From assembly GCA_945885475.1 (NCBI GenBank), contig CAMCYR010000004.1:1-64000 (forward strand): a DNA stretch of 64,000 nt. Direction: 5' to 3'. Below are positions 34,601-44,746 of the stretch, piece by piece (within the stretch, counting starts at the first letter, position 1; every line of letters starts with the position of its first letter). Made by a program: the position numbers and the translations under genes. The notes beneath the pieces are model-generated. The model did not search any database and was not told where the DNA came from. It was given only the letters and a program-made list of their open reading frames with translations. The DNA comes from Chitinophaga pinensis (GTDB lineage Bacteria; Bacteroidota; Bacteroidia; 2-12-FULL-35-15).

Positions 34601-34760
34601 TAAAATTAATGCAGATGAAGAAGCAGCTAAGCAAATGAAAGTAGTTGAAGAACCTATTAAAATTGAGTTTGAAGGTAATTCGCCGCAGCAAAATAAATTA
34701 TTTACAGATCCGGCAACAGTTTCACCCGACTTAAAGGAAGGAGAAGAAAAACATGAATAA
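31614..34760 (+). CDS. Periplasmic tetratricopeptide-repeat protein
   Basis: 1048 residues. Signal peptide with cleavage after VFA (MSKLKGIVVSAGLFFLISVS start). The rest is a long TPR solenoid of about 20-25 repeats (for example KYKDAINWFEKVDVYDLTTE, YEDAINYFLKVGNIDDTLEQ, DYIKAIEFYKLLEVQAENSK), with an acidic C-terminal tail (EEAAKQMKVVEEPIKIEF). Such proteins scaffold envelope complexes. Its stop overlaps the next start by 8 bp, so it is translationally coupled to an outer-membrane barrel protein; a joint complex is inferred. Confidence 0.85.
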   Translation: MSKLKGIVVSAGLFFLISVSVFAQKTIHVTHEDSEFKTGVELFQKEKFGAAQKSFLRIIETHKDPQSLVRIDAEYYNAICAIELFNKDGELYLKQFILDHPESPKVKSAHFYLGKYNYRKKKYKDAINWFEKVDVYDLTTEELAEFYFKRGYSFFESNKLPEAKKDFYEIKDVDNAYAAAAKYYYAHILYGEKNYETALADFVKLQANETFGPIVPYYIAQIYFLQGKYETVISYAPSLLDSAITKRAPEIAKIIGESYYRSSKYKEAIPYFKKHEKATGALSRKDNYQLAFSHYKMNQYEDAINYFLKVGNIDDTLEQSAYYHIADCYIKTSSKQNALNAFGLASKLEFDKSIQEDALYNYAKLSYDLVFNPYSEAIRAFQKYIKNFPSASHVDEAYTYLANVFITTKSYKEALEALESIKILTPELKQAHQKVAYYRGVDLFNNLSYAEAIKLFDKSNTYLFDKTIRANAIYWKAESYYRLNKYPEAVDTYLDYISEPGAIGKSELSAANYNIGYAYYKLKDYPNSILWFRKFVTFKPMANAKKINDAFNRIGDGYFMQRDFANAIEYYEQSFKMKLIDADYALFQKALASGVLKKYSAKISDMNTFISAYPKSPYIQKAKFELAQTYYTDGQNDLALTNFKKFVEEYPNSFYLNISLSKIGLIYYAKKEDDKALSYFDKLIKHDRKSAEANEAITTVKAIYTSKGDPDGLDKYLASVGATIPQGELDSLTYNNGKNHYMEQNCKSVVSDFEKYIQKFPDGIFITEANYYKAECDYKLGNTAAAFACYSFVVSKPKSEFTEQSLYKASDIAFKKKDYIKAIEFYKLLEVQAENSKSNNAAIIGLMRSYYDTKSSDEIIIYANKVLNIENVTEQLSSEAHYDIAQTYLGLQRLEDAQAEFQAVANSSKAEIGAESKYNVASILYQKQDFKQSKKTVFELINGDGDYPYWVTKAMILLADDYVALNDNLQAKGMLKGIIDESDIPELIKVAQEKLDKINADEEAAKQMKVVEEPIKIEFEGNSPQQNKLFTDPATVSPDLKEGEEKHE

Positions 34761-36432
34761 GACATCTTTAAAATATAAATTCTTTTTTGCAGCACTCAGT
34801 ATAAGTATATGCTCGAAAGTGTATTCGCAAACAGATGATCTTGATCCCATGCAGATCACAAGTACCGGTGCATACAAGCCTGTGGTTGCAGATGCAAATA
34901 AGATTATCGAAAATCCGGTGGTGATTGATTCAACAAAAAAGTTGAATGTAAATGGCTTTAGTATCAATTCTAAAAAGCTGATCACAACATACGAGCTCGA
35001 TCCGATAGAAGCCGCAGAAATGGTGGGTGAGCCCCTAACAAAGTTATATAATGGTTTAGTGAAGATAGGCATGGGTAATTATGCGACACCTTATGGCGAA
35101 GCGTGGTACAATCATTTGCGCTCAAAAGAATATGCATATGGTTTGCGGTTAAAACATTTATCCTCTCAAACAACCTTAGATGGATATGACTTTGCAGGTT
35201 TTAGCGATAATGAGTTCAGTCTTTACGGAAAAAAGTTTTTAAAAGAACATACACTTTCAGGGGATTTTGATTATGCCCGAAATGTTTTACACTTTTACGG
35301 CTTTGATAATGTTTTGAATGTGATAGAGGATAAAAATTTTACGATACAGCGTTTCAATTATTTTGCAGCTAGTGCCGAATTGAAAAGTCATTATTCAAAA
35401 GCAGATCGCTATAATCACGATGTAAAATTGAATTTCTATAATCTGCAGGATGCCTATACTGCTTCGGAAAGTAATTTTAAGGCGAGTGGTTATGTTCAGA
35501 CGCAAGTGCTGAAAGAAGTATTAAAAGTGAATGCTTCCATTGATTATTACAATTATAAAACAGCAACCGATACAGTAAACAATACGATCATTTCAATCAA
35601 TCCGAATTTTATCGCAACAGGAGAAAAATATCGTGCAAGCATTGGTTTAACTGCTGCAATGGATATTTTTATAAAGTCGAAATTTTATTTTTATCCGAAC
35701 ATCGACTTGAGTTATAATATTGTAGACGATATAATTATTCCTTATGCGGGTGCTACTGGAAAGTTGCAGAAAAATAGTTTTAAAGCGATCACAGATGAAA
35801 ATCCGTTTGTGCTATCCGATTTAGCAATGCGTAATTCAAATCATAAATATGAATTGTATGGTGGTTTAAAAGGCACGTTGTCATCAAAAGTGGCCTACAA
35901 TGCACGCCTTGCTTATTCAAGTATCAAGGATCTACCGATGTATGTAACCGACAGTAAAAATATTATGAAAAATCGTTTTGATGTCATTTATGATGATGCT
36001 GAATTATTAAATATACGGGCTGAAATATCTTACCAGCAGCGCGAAAAGCTGAGAATTAATTTGCGCGGAGAGTATTTTAATTACAAGATGGCGACAGAAC
36101 AAAAAGCATGGTATAAGCCACAGTTAGAGTTTAGTATTTCGGCAAATTATAATTTAAAAGATAAGATCGTAGCGAAAGTAGATCTTTATTATATCGACAG
36201 TCAGTATGCAAAAACGTTCGTTTCTGATGCAAGCTCTTCAACCGGAACGCGTGTTGAGGCACAAGAATTAAAGGGAGTATTTGATGCCAATATCGGATTG
36301 GAATACAGGTATACAAAAAAATTGGGGTTCTTTTTGAACGTCACCAATATCGCAAATTATAGATATTACCGATACAATAATTATCCTACCCAACGCTTCG
36401 GATTCATGGCTGGATTGTCCTATTCCTTTTAA
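34753..36432 (+). CDS. Outer-membrane barrel protein, coupled to the TPR protein
   Basis: 559 residues. Signal peptide (FFFAALSISICSKVYS, cleavage before Q). A short N-terminal stretch (TDDLDPMQITSTGAYKPVVA) precedes about 20 amphipathic strands ending FGFMAGLSYSF, a C-terminal phenylalanine as in outer-membrane proteins. It resembles the barrel half of TonB-dependent receptors but lacks a plug and TonB box, so I call it only a barrel. It ends in a terminator; its start overlaps the TPR stop. Confidence 0.8.
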   Translation: MNKTSLKYKFFFAALSISICSKVYSQTDDLDPMQITSTGAYKPVVADANKIIENPVVIDSTKKLNVNGFSINSKKLITTYELDPIEAAEMVGEPLTKLYNGLVKIGMGNYATPYGEAWYNHLRSKEYAYGLRLKHLSSQTTLDGYDFAGFSDNEFSLYGKKFLKEHTLSGDFDYARNVLHFYGFDNVLNVIEDKNFTIQRFNYFAASAELKSHYSKADRYNHDVKLNFYNLQDAYTASESNFKASGYVQTQVLKEVLKVNASIDYYNYKTATDTVNNTIISINPNFIATGEKYRASIGLTAAMDIFIKSKFYFYPNIDLSYNIVDDIIIPYAGATGKLQKNSFKAITDENPFVLSDLAMRNSNHKYELYGGLKGTLSSKVAYNARLAYSSIKDLPMYVTDSKNIMKNRFDVIYDDAELLNIRAEISYQQREKLRINLRGEYFNYKMATEQKAWYKPQLEFSISANYNLKDKIVAKVDLYYIDSQYAKTFVSDASSSTGTRVEAQELKGVFDANIGLEYRYTKKLGFFLNVTNIANYRYYRYNNYPTQRFGFMAGLSYSF

Positions 36433-36473
36433 TTCGTTTTTTTACTAAACTTTAGTTTAATTATCCAAATTTT

Positions 36474-38570
<2,097 letters not shown>

Positions 38571-38587
38571 ATTTTAGTTTATTAAAA

Positions 38588-38622
38588 ACAAAAAAGGTTG
38601 ATCGTTTGATCAACCTTTTTTT
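38588..38622 (+). terminator. Terminator of gyrB
   Basis: A perfect 13-bp stem, AAAAAGGTTGATC / GATCAACCTTTTT, with a GTTT loop and T-tail, 20 bp after the gyrB stop. Works in both directions. Confidence 0.9.
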
Positions 38623-38651
38623 ATGGAAATAGTTATTTACTATTTAGGCAT

Positions 38652-38688
38652 AAAAAAGGCTTCGTAAAAATTACGAAGCCTTTTTTTA
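38652..38688 (-). terminator. Terminator of the 818-residue collagen-like gene
   Basis: AAAAAAGGCTTCGTAA / TTACGAAGCCTTTTTT with an AAA loop, a perfect 16-bp stem flanked by A and T runs, 16 bp after the stop of the convergent minus-strand gene. Bidirectional in principle, so it also backs up gyrB termination. Confidence 0.9.
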
Positions 38689-38703
38689 TATTGCATCTTT
38701 TAA

Positions 38704-41160
38704 TTAACGGTTACTAGCTATTTTTTTACCAGATAATTTTGGAGCTTGTTTCTCTTCTTTTCTGTTTTGTTCTGCGGGTTCATCCGTCTTTTGAACTTCT
38801 TTTTTCAGATAATAAAATATTCCTTGTTCTTCAGAAGCACCAAACAATTTAGGTTGGAAATATTTTCCGTCCCAACCATCAGGTTTTTCAAGTTCAGTTT
38901 TCTTTGCATCAGGATTTTGTCGAGCATACTCATCGTTACGGTCAGCATACACTACCCATGAAACTTTTTGTCCTGGTTTACCACCTGCAATTTCGAAACG
39001 TCTGTTAGAGATTTCCGACTTGATAAATAAGTCAGCTTTAGAGCCAATTGCTGTTAAGTTATAACTGAAGTTGATATTGATCGCATCAAAATAATCTGGT
39101 AATTCAACTGTCGCTTCGCCATTTCCATCCAATACCACATTTCCTCTGTACATGTTCAACACTTCATTTGATTCAATGGAGAAGTGTTTCAACATTTTGT
39201 GTTGAGGATCTAATGGGTGATCAATTGTAAAAGCTTTAAATCCTGTAGCAGTCATATCTCCATTTGCAAACACCGCATCCCCTGGAGTAGCTGCTTGTCC
39301 TAAAACTCCTATTGGAAAACCAGTTCCTGCAGAAACACCTACAATACCAATTGAGTTAACAGCAGTAGCAGAAGTCGCCTGCGCATTCAAGCCAACAGTA
39401 TTGTTGTTTGCTAATGCAGCTAAGAAAACAGCAGCATTAACACCATTTGTTTGTCCCCATACAGCAGCGTGAGTTGCAGTTGTAGCATCAGTTGATGATG
39501 TAGTGGCAAATAATACTTGTGTGTTCATTGTTGCAAGCGTATTTTGAAAAGAAGCAACGCGGGCATTACTAACATTAGAACCAAATAATGCAGGTTGCGT
39601 ATTTGCCGCATTTGTCGTTTGGAAATTTCCAGCTCTTCCAAGTCCAGCATGAAAAGAAGCAAGCCCTATTGCAGCAGCGGTTGCATTGTTTTGTTGGATT
39701 TCGGCAGCACGTCCTGTTCCATTTGTGATTGCCCAAAAAGCATTTGAAGCATTGGCAGCATTAGCAATTTGAAAAGTACCAGCACTTCCAAGACCAGTAT
39801 TTTGACCAATAACGGCATCTGAGGCAGCAGTAGCACCAGCACCACTAACAAACCCAAATACACCAACGCCTGTTGCGTTATTTGTTCCAACAACACCTGT
39901 TCCACCAGCGCTATTGTCTCCCCAAACTCCAATTCCAGTTGAAACAGAAGTTCCTAAAACACCTTGTCCGGTTGCGGTATTTTCTCCATAGATACCTGCA
40001 GCAGTTCCTGCGCTATATCCACTAATTGGATAGGTTAATGAAGCTGTTGTATTTATAGCACCAGGATATCCAAATCCATAGGCAGAGAATAAATCTGTAG
40101 TGGGACTAATTGAAACAGCACTGTTTACAATAACATTTCCTGTTGTTGCACCCAAAACACGCATGCGTTCATTCGTTGCAGCAGTTCCTCCTGTTTTGAC
40201 AACAAAATCAACAGCATCATTCGTTCCAATATAATTTGTTCCGGCAGTTAATCCAGCGTTTCCAGTGGTTAACCAGGCACCTGTTGAAGAAGTTATTGTA
40301 GAAGGAATAGTCGTAATGATAGATTGTGTTCCGTTCGCATTGTAATTGTTGGAAGTAATCGTCCAGTTCGGACCACTTGCTCCTGTAGCACCTGTAATGC
40401 CAGTTGCACCCGTAACACCTGTTGCACCTGCTGCTCCTACTGCTCCTGTCACACCCGTTGCACCTACTGCTCCTGTAACTCCAGTAATACCTGTTGCTCC
40501 TGTAACGCCAGTTACTCCCGCAGCTCCAGTAACACCTGTTGCACCTGCTACTCCTGTAATACCCGTCGCTCCAACTGCACCAGTTACACCTGCTACTCCT
40601 GTAGCTCCAGTGGCACCTGCTAATCCTGTAGCACCCGTAACTCCGGTTGCTCCTGCGATTCCTGCAGAACCTGTAGGTCCAGTTACACCAGTAGCGCCAG
40701 GTGTCCCTGCACCAAAACCTGTTGCACCTGTTAATCCTGTTGGTCCCGTTGCACCTGTGGCGCCTGTAGTTCCTATTCCTGTTGCACCCGTTGCTCCGGC
40801 CGCTCCGGCTATTCCTGCGCTACCTGTTGCTCCTGTCGGACCCACTGAACCTGCACCTCCAGAACCTCCTGTGCATAGAGAAATCCATGAAGTTGTGGGT
40901 ACTCTATAAAAGCAATAACACAGTGAATCGGTGTTGTAGATAAGTAATGAGTTGGCTGGCGCAACAATTGCGTTCATACCTGCAGTATTCATTCGGGGAA
41001 CTAATATTCCTTTGTTAGTTGAAAGCATGTCAAGGATTGCACTGGCATCGGGCGTTGTCGTACCAATACCCACATTGTCCTGGGCGAATGAATTGGTTGG
41101 GAGAGTCATTGAACCGATGAATCCAAAAATTGCAATTGATTTTAGTAGTATTTTTTTCAT
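38704..41160 (-). CDS. Collagen-like secreted protein with GVxG repeats and conserved C-terminal domain
   Basis: 818 residues. The start is the ATG at 41160 before the signal peptide (cleavage after NSFA); the upstream 15 codons are left out. Residues 28-100 are a head domain shared with two neighbours ([20 protein letters not shown]). Residues 104-263 are about 50 Gly-X-Y triplets (GAT, GVT, GAV), threonine-rich and poor in proline. Then come GVxG repeats ([20 protein letters not shown]) as in phage-fibre-like proteins, and a C-terminal domain ([45 protein letters not shown]) known from many bacterial surface proteins, ending in a basic tail. There is no T9SS sorting tail. It is probably a surface trimer; how it is anchored is not visible. 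Confidence 0.85.
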   Translation of the reverse strand: MKKILLKSIAIFGFIGSMTLPTNSFAQDNVGIGTTTPDASAILDMLSTNKGILVPRMNTAGMNAIVAPANSLLIYNTDSLCYCFYRVPTTSWISLCTGGSGGAGSVGPTGATGSAGIAGAAGATGATGIGTTGATGATGPTGLTGATGFGAGTPGATGVTGPTGSAGIAGATGVTGATGLAGATGATGVAGVTGAVGATGITGVAGATGVTGAAGVTGVTGATGITGVTGAVGATGVTGAVGAAGATGVTGATGITGATGASGPNWTITSNNYNANGTQSIITTIPSTITSSTGAWLTTGNAGLTAGTNYIGTNDAVDFVVKTGGTAATNERMRVLGATTGNVIVNSAVSISPTTDLFSAYGFGYPGAINTTASLTYPISGYSAGTAAGIYGENTATGQGVLGTSVSTGIGVWGDNSAGGTGVVGTNNATGVGVFGFVSGAGATAASDAVIGQNTGLGSAGTFQIANAANASNAFWAITNGTGRAAEIQQNNATAAAIGLASFHAGLGRAGNFQTTNAANTQPALFGSNVSNARVASFQNTLATMNTQVLFATTSSTDATTATHAAVWGQTNGVNAAVFLAALANNNTVGLNAQATSATAVNSIGIVGVSAGTGFPIGVLGQAATPGDAVFANGDMTATGFKAFTIDHPLDPQHKMLKHFSIESNEVLNMYRGNVVLDGNGEATVELPDYFDAININFSYNLTAIGSKADLFIKSEISNRRFEIAGGKPGQKVSWVVYADRNDEYARQNPDAKKTELEKPDGWDGKYFQPKLFGASEEQGIFYYLKKEVQKTDEPAEQNRKEEKQAPKLSGKKIASNR

Positions 41161-41183
41161 TTGTTTTGGGTTTAAAGAGAGTA

Positions 41184-41191
41184 CAAATTTA
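41184..41191 (-). promoter_or_regulatory. -7 promoter box of the 818-residue collagen-like gene
   Basis: TAAATTTG on the minus strand matches TAnnTTTG and lies 23 bp upstream of the start codon. A second TAAATTTG starts 23 bp further up. Similar boxes stand at the same place before the other two collagen-like genes, supporting common expression. Confidence 0.55.
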
Positions 41192-41225
41192 AACGAATAA
41201 TCCATACAAATTTAAATCTTAAAAT

Positions 41226-41262
41226 AAAAAAACACCATAATATTTAATTATGGTGTTTTAGT
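41226..41262 (-). terminator. Terminator after the 89-residue gene
   Basis: A perfect 13-bp stem AAAACACCATAAT / ATTATGGTGTTTT with a 5-base loop, flanked by A/T runs. It ends the transcript of the 480- and 89-residue genes ahead of the next collagen-like gene. Confidence 0.85.
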
Positions 41263-41328
41263 TTTTTAATATTATATCTTCTAACTTAGAAAATTTTTAA
41301 TATTGAATAAGTTCAGCAGCTTATAAAA

Positions 41329-41598
41329 TTAGTTAGGTGCTTTACTTTTCTCACTAATTCCTTTTTCTTCTTCTTTTTTTACACCTGGGTCTGGCTCTTT
41401 AAAATTTGGATTTTGAGAACGCTCCCAAGTTGGTTTAGTATCATTAATTAATTCTTCCTTTGGTTTAGTAGCAGTATCCGCTTTTTTCAAAACACTATTT
41501 TCTTCTGTTTTTACCGATTTCAAAACTTCTTGCGCCATTCCCGTTTTCAAAGAAAAGAAAAACAATAGTAAAATTATAATTAGTTTAAATTGCTTCAT
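41329..41598 (-). CDS. Small secreted charged protein
   Basis: 89 residues. Signal peptide (MKQFKLIIILLLFFFSLKTG, cleavage after GMA). The mature 66 residues are rich in Lys, Glu and Pro and look disordered. It starts 11 bp after the 480-residue collagen-like gene stop, so the two are probably one transcript. No homology is recognised; a linker, inhibitor or anchor for the fibre is possible but only inferred from position. Confidence 0.65.
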   Translation of the reverse strand: MKQFKLIIILLLFFFSLKTGMAQEVLKSVKTEENSVLKKADTATKPKEELINDTKPTWERSQNPNFKEPDPGVKKEEEKGISEKSKAPN

Positions 41599-41609
41599 AA
41601 TTTTTAAAT

Positions 41610-43052
41610 TTATGGTGTATCTAAAATCATTAAAGTGCGATTAAAATAAGTGCCTGAAAGTATTAAATTATTTATTGTAGTACTTGTTGCACCAGCTCTT
41701 TGGGCTGCCCATCTTATTTGTACCGTATTCGGTACTCCTGGATTTACTGTTAATGGACTTGAAACCCCTATATCCCAGAGATTCCATGCTGTTCCGCATG
41801 TTGTATCCCATTCCTTTATAGATATTCCATTTACAAGGACTTCAAACCATACAGTATGGTTTGCATAGGCTGTATTCGTATAAGTCCCAGCAGCAGTGAA
41901 GTGCATGAATACAGAAGCATTAATAGGAGTAAATGTTAATGTCATTTGTGGCATTAATACAAAAGCGGCAGCCGCTGCATTAGCGGCAAGTGTTGCATTT
42001 GTTGTACCAACAACACTGTATTTAAAAACATTTCCAGGTCCAGTTGGTCCCGTAGCACCTGTTGTTCCTGAAATTCCAGTTGCACCAATCGCGCCCGTTG
42101 CTCCAGAAATTCCCGTTGCTCCAACGGCACCCGTTGCTCCAACAATTCCAGTAGCACCAATAGCACCGGTTGCTCCAGTGATACCAACAGCACCTGTTGC
42201 ACCTGCAATTCCAGTAGCACCAACAGCTCCAGTTGCTCCAACAGCTCCAGTTGCTCCAACAGCACCCGTTGCACCAATAGCACCGGTTGCACCTGCAATT
42301 CCATCATTTCCAGTTGCACCAATCGCTCCAGTTGCACCAATCGCACCGGTAGCTCCAACAGCACCAGTTGCACCTGCAATTCCATCGATACCCGTTGCTC
42401 CAACAGCACCTGTTGCTCCAGCTATTCCATCGATACCGGTTGCTCCAGTAGCTCCAACAGCTCCAGTAGCACCCGCAAGTCCATCATTTCCAGTTGCGCC
42501 CGTTGCTCCAACAACACCTGGTGCTCCAGCTATTCCATCGATACCTGTAGCACCTGCAATTCCATCGTTTCCAGTTGCACCCGTCGCTCCAGCAGCACCT
42601 GTAGCGCCTGCAATTCCATCATTTCCAGTTGCCCCAGTAGCTCCTGCAATTCCATCGTTTCCAGTTGCTCCAACAGCGCCCGTAGCTCCTGTTGCTCCGG
42701 CAATACCGGCTGCTCCGGTTGGTCCTGTCGGACCGGATGAACCTGCCCCTCCTGATCCTCCTGTACACAGTGAAATCCATGAAGTTGTGGGCACTCTATA
42801 AAAGCAATAACACATTGAATCGGTGTTGTATATAAGTAATGAGTTGGCTGGCGAAGCAATTGCGTTCATTCCTGCAGTATTCATTCGGGGAACTAATATC
42901 CCTTTGTTTGTTGATAACATTTCAAGGATTGCACTTGCATCCGGTGTTGTTGTTCCAATACCCACATTGTCCTGGGCGAAAGTATAACTTGGGAGCGTCA
43001 TTGAACCAATGAATCCCAAAATGGCAATTGACTTTAGTACTATTTTTTTCAT
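41610..43052 (-). CDS. Collagen-like secreted protein with C1q/BclA-like C-terminal domain
   Basis: 480 residues. Signal peptide (cleavage after YTFA), then the shared head domain ([20 protein letters not shown]). Residues about 104-337 are nearly 80 Gly-X-Y triplets in longer motifs such as [19 protein letters not shown], the most regular of the three. The C-terminal 140 residues ([52 protein letters not shown]) look like a compact beta jelly-roll of the C1q/BclA type, a common trimerising head. Several phase breaks lie in the collagen. No T9SS tail. Likely a trimeric surface fibre. Confidence 0.85.
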   Translation of the reverse strand: MKKIVLKSIAILGFIGSMTLPSYTFAQDNVGIGTTTPDASAILEMLSTNKGILVPRMNTAGMNAIASPANSLLIYNTDSMCYCFYRVPTTSWISLCTGGSGGAGSSGPTGPTGAAGIAGATGATGAVGATGNDGIAGATGATGNDGIAGATGAAGATGATGNDGIAGATGIDGIAGAPGVVGATGATGNDGLAGATGAVGATGATGIDGIAGATGAVGATGIDGIAGATGAVGATGAIGATGAIGATGNDGIAGATGAIGATGAVGATGAVGATGAVGATGIAGATGAVGITGATGAIGATGIVGATGAVGATGISGATGAIGATGISGTTGATGPTGPGNVFKYSVVGTTNATLAANAAAAAFVLMPQMTLTFTPINASVFMHFTAAGTYTNTAYANHTVWFEVLVNGISIKEWDTTCGTAWNLWDIGVSSPLTVNPGVPNTVQIRWAAQRAGATSTTINNLILSGTYFNRTLMILDTP

Positions 43053-43084
43053 TTCTTTTTTTAGTTTATTCAGTATTCAATTTT

Positions 43085-43092
43085 CAAATTTA
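43085..43092 (-). promoter_or_regulatory. -7 promoter box of the 480-residue collagen-like gene
   Basis: TAAATTTG on the minus strand, an exact consensus match, 32 bp before the start codon. The same octamer precedes the 818-residue gene, and CAAATTTG (one base off) lies 24 bp before the 492-residue gene. Confidence 0.5.
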
Positions 43093-43171
43093 AACTATTT
43101 ATATTCAAAAAAATATAAAATATAAAAAAACTACCGTTGCGGGTGTTTTTTTTAAAAATTAAGATAGAAAA

Positions 43172-44650
43172 TTATTTATTTTCTATCATTTTTATTTGAG
43201 TTCTTAATATTTCAATTTCTTTTTGTTGTTCTTTTATAGCTTCAACTAATACTGGAATTAAAGATACTGTACTTATACATTTTACTTCTGTTTCAACTTT
43301 GTTAATTTTAAACGCGCGCGTATCTCCAGGAGTAAAGTTTTTTTGTCGAACCATATCTGGGAAAACAGCTTCAACATCTTGAGCAATGAACCCATAATTT
43401 AAATTTGTTCCACCACAAAAATCAGCATACGGTGCAGCATAATTGTAAGTAGTCCCTTGAATCTGCATTAGTTTTGATAATGCACCAGTGATTGGTTGAA
43501 TATTTTCTTTCGTTTTTCTATCAGATACTACACCAAAGAATCCTGTATATCCTAAGTCGTTGTAAAATACTCCGCCCCAACCTAATCCACCAGCTGGTTT
43601 TTGTCCAAGCACACCATTGTGGTTATTTGCTCCTGCACCTCCCTGCACACCAGAAGATGCTGCAGGTATACCAGCAGTGGTTTCACCTTGAACACCACCC
43701 CAAGTACCCGTTGACCCGGCTTGACGCAATCCATAAGTAGCACCACCAGCAAATGAAGTATAACCATTCACTGCCCATGGAAAAACTGCTGATCCAACAC
43801 CGTTCATTAAATCTCCCGGAAGCGCTGTAACAGTTGTTCCAATAAAAAATTCTCCTAGGTTACTTAAACGCCCTCTTACTATGTTATTTGAAACTAAATC
43901 AATGTGTTGGTTAGTAGATGTTCCAAAGAAACGTAAACCTGCATTAGCATTAGTAGTGGCTGTTGAAGTTGCACATAACCATGCAGCATTTGTTGAAGTT
44001 GTTGTAGATGGAATTGATGTAATTATTGCTAAAGTTCCATCAGCATTAAAATTATCAGAAGAAATTGTCCATGTTGGTCCTGTAGCTCCTAAACTTCCTG
44101 TCGCACCAGTAGGCCCTGCAGTTCCATTAGCACCAGTAGCCCCTATTGCTCCTGTTGCTCCGATACTTCCTGTCGCTCCTGTCGCTCCTGCAACTCCATC
44201 GATTCCATTTGCACCAGTCGCTCCGACAACGCCCGTTGCTCCTATAGGACCAGTCGCTCCATCAGCACCAGTAGCTCCAACGGTACCAGCCACACCGGTT
44301 GATCCAGTAGCACCAGCTGCTCCTGTCGGACCCGAAGCTCCTGCACCTCCAGATCCTCCTGAACATAGAGAAATCCAAGAAGTTGATGGCAATCTATAAA
44401 AGCAATAACACATTGAATCTGTGTTGTAGATTAATAATGAATTTGCTGGCGCTGGAATTGCAGTCATTCCAGCGGTATTCATTCTCGGAACAAGCATTCC
44501 TTTGTTTACTGAAAGCAATTCCAGAATTGCACTGGCGTCAGGGCTCGGTGTTCCTATTCCAACATTATCTTGTGCATTTGTATTAGTTGGAATTGATAAT
44601 AAGATTAGAATTCCAATTACAGCAAGTTTTTTTAGTATTTTATTTTTCAT
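43172..44650 (-). CDS. Collagen-like protein with C-terminal peptidase S74 chaperone domain
   Basis: 492 residues. Signal peptide (cleavage after NTNA), the same head domain as its neighbours ([20 protein letters not shown]), then about 33 Gly-X-Y triplets (about 98-200). A middle region with GVQGETTAG and GLRQAG motifs leads to a C-terminal S74 domain: SDRKTKENI with the nucleophile Ser376 and the catalytic Lys382, [22 protein letters not shown], and a terminal helix for trimerisation ([19 protein letters not shown]). S74 chaperones fold trimeric fibres and then cut themselves off; known mainly from phage tailspikes. Here no phage genes are nearby. A weak hairpin with a T-run lies between its stop and 43105. 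Confidence 0.9.
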   Translation of the reverse strand: MKNKILKKLAVIGILILLSIPTNTNAQDNVGIGTPSPDASAILELLSVNKGMLVPRMNTAGMTAIPAPANSLLIYNTDSMCYCFYRLPSTSWISLCSGGSGGAGASGPTGAAGATGSTGVAGTVGATGADGATGPIGATGVVGATGANGIDGVAGATGATGSIGATGAIGATGANGTAGPTGATGSLGATGPTWTISSDNFNADGTLAIITSIPSTTTSTNAAWLCATSTATTNANAGLRFFGTSTNQHIDLVSNNIVRGRLSNLGEFFIGTTVTALPGDLMNGVGSAVFPWAVNGYTSFAGGATYGLRQAGSTGTWGGVQGETTAGIPAASSGVQGGAGANNHNGVLGQKPAGGLGWGGVFYNDLGYTGFFGVVSDRKTKENIQPITGALSKLMQIQGTTYNYAAPYADFCGGTNLNYGFIAQDVEAVFPDMVRQKNFTPGDTRAFKINKVETEVKCISTVSLIPVLVEAIKEQQKEIEILRTQIKMIENK

Positions 44651-44746
44651 ACGCTTTCTATATTATTTCAATTACAAATTTGTAAGCTTTTTTAGATACT
44701 AATTTTTACTGTAAATATCCTTAGAAAGAGTGATGTTCTTCAACGC

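Noticed and set aside
40380-40860. Regularly spaced repeats that could suggest a CRISPR array
   Set aside because: Periods of 9-18 bp without spacers, inside a coding collagen stalk.
40346-40909. Plus-strand Ala/Pro-rich open frame opposite the collagen stalk (also 41896-42801 and 43881-44399)
   Set aside because: These are mirror images of Gly-X-Y codons on the other strand; no signal peptide, no promoter and only low-complexity content.
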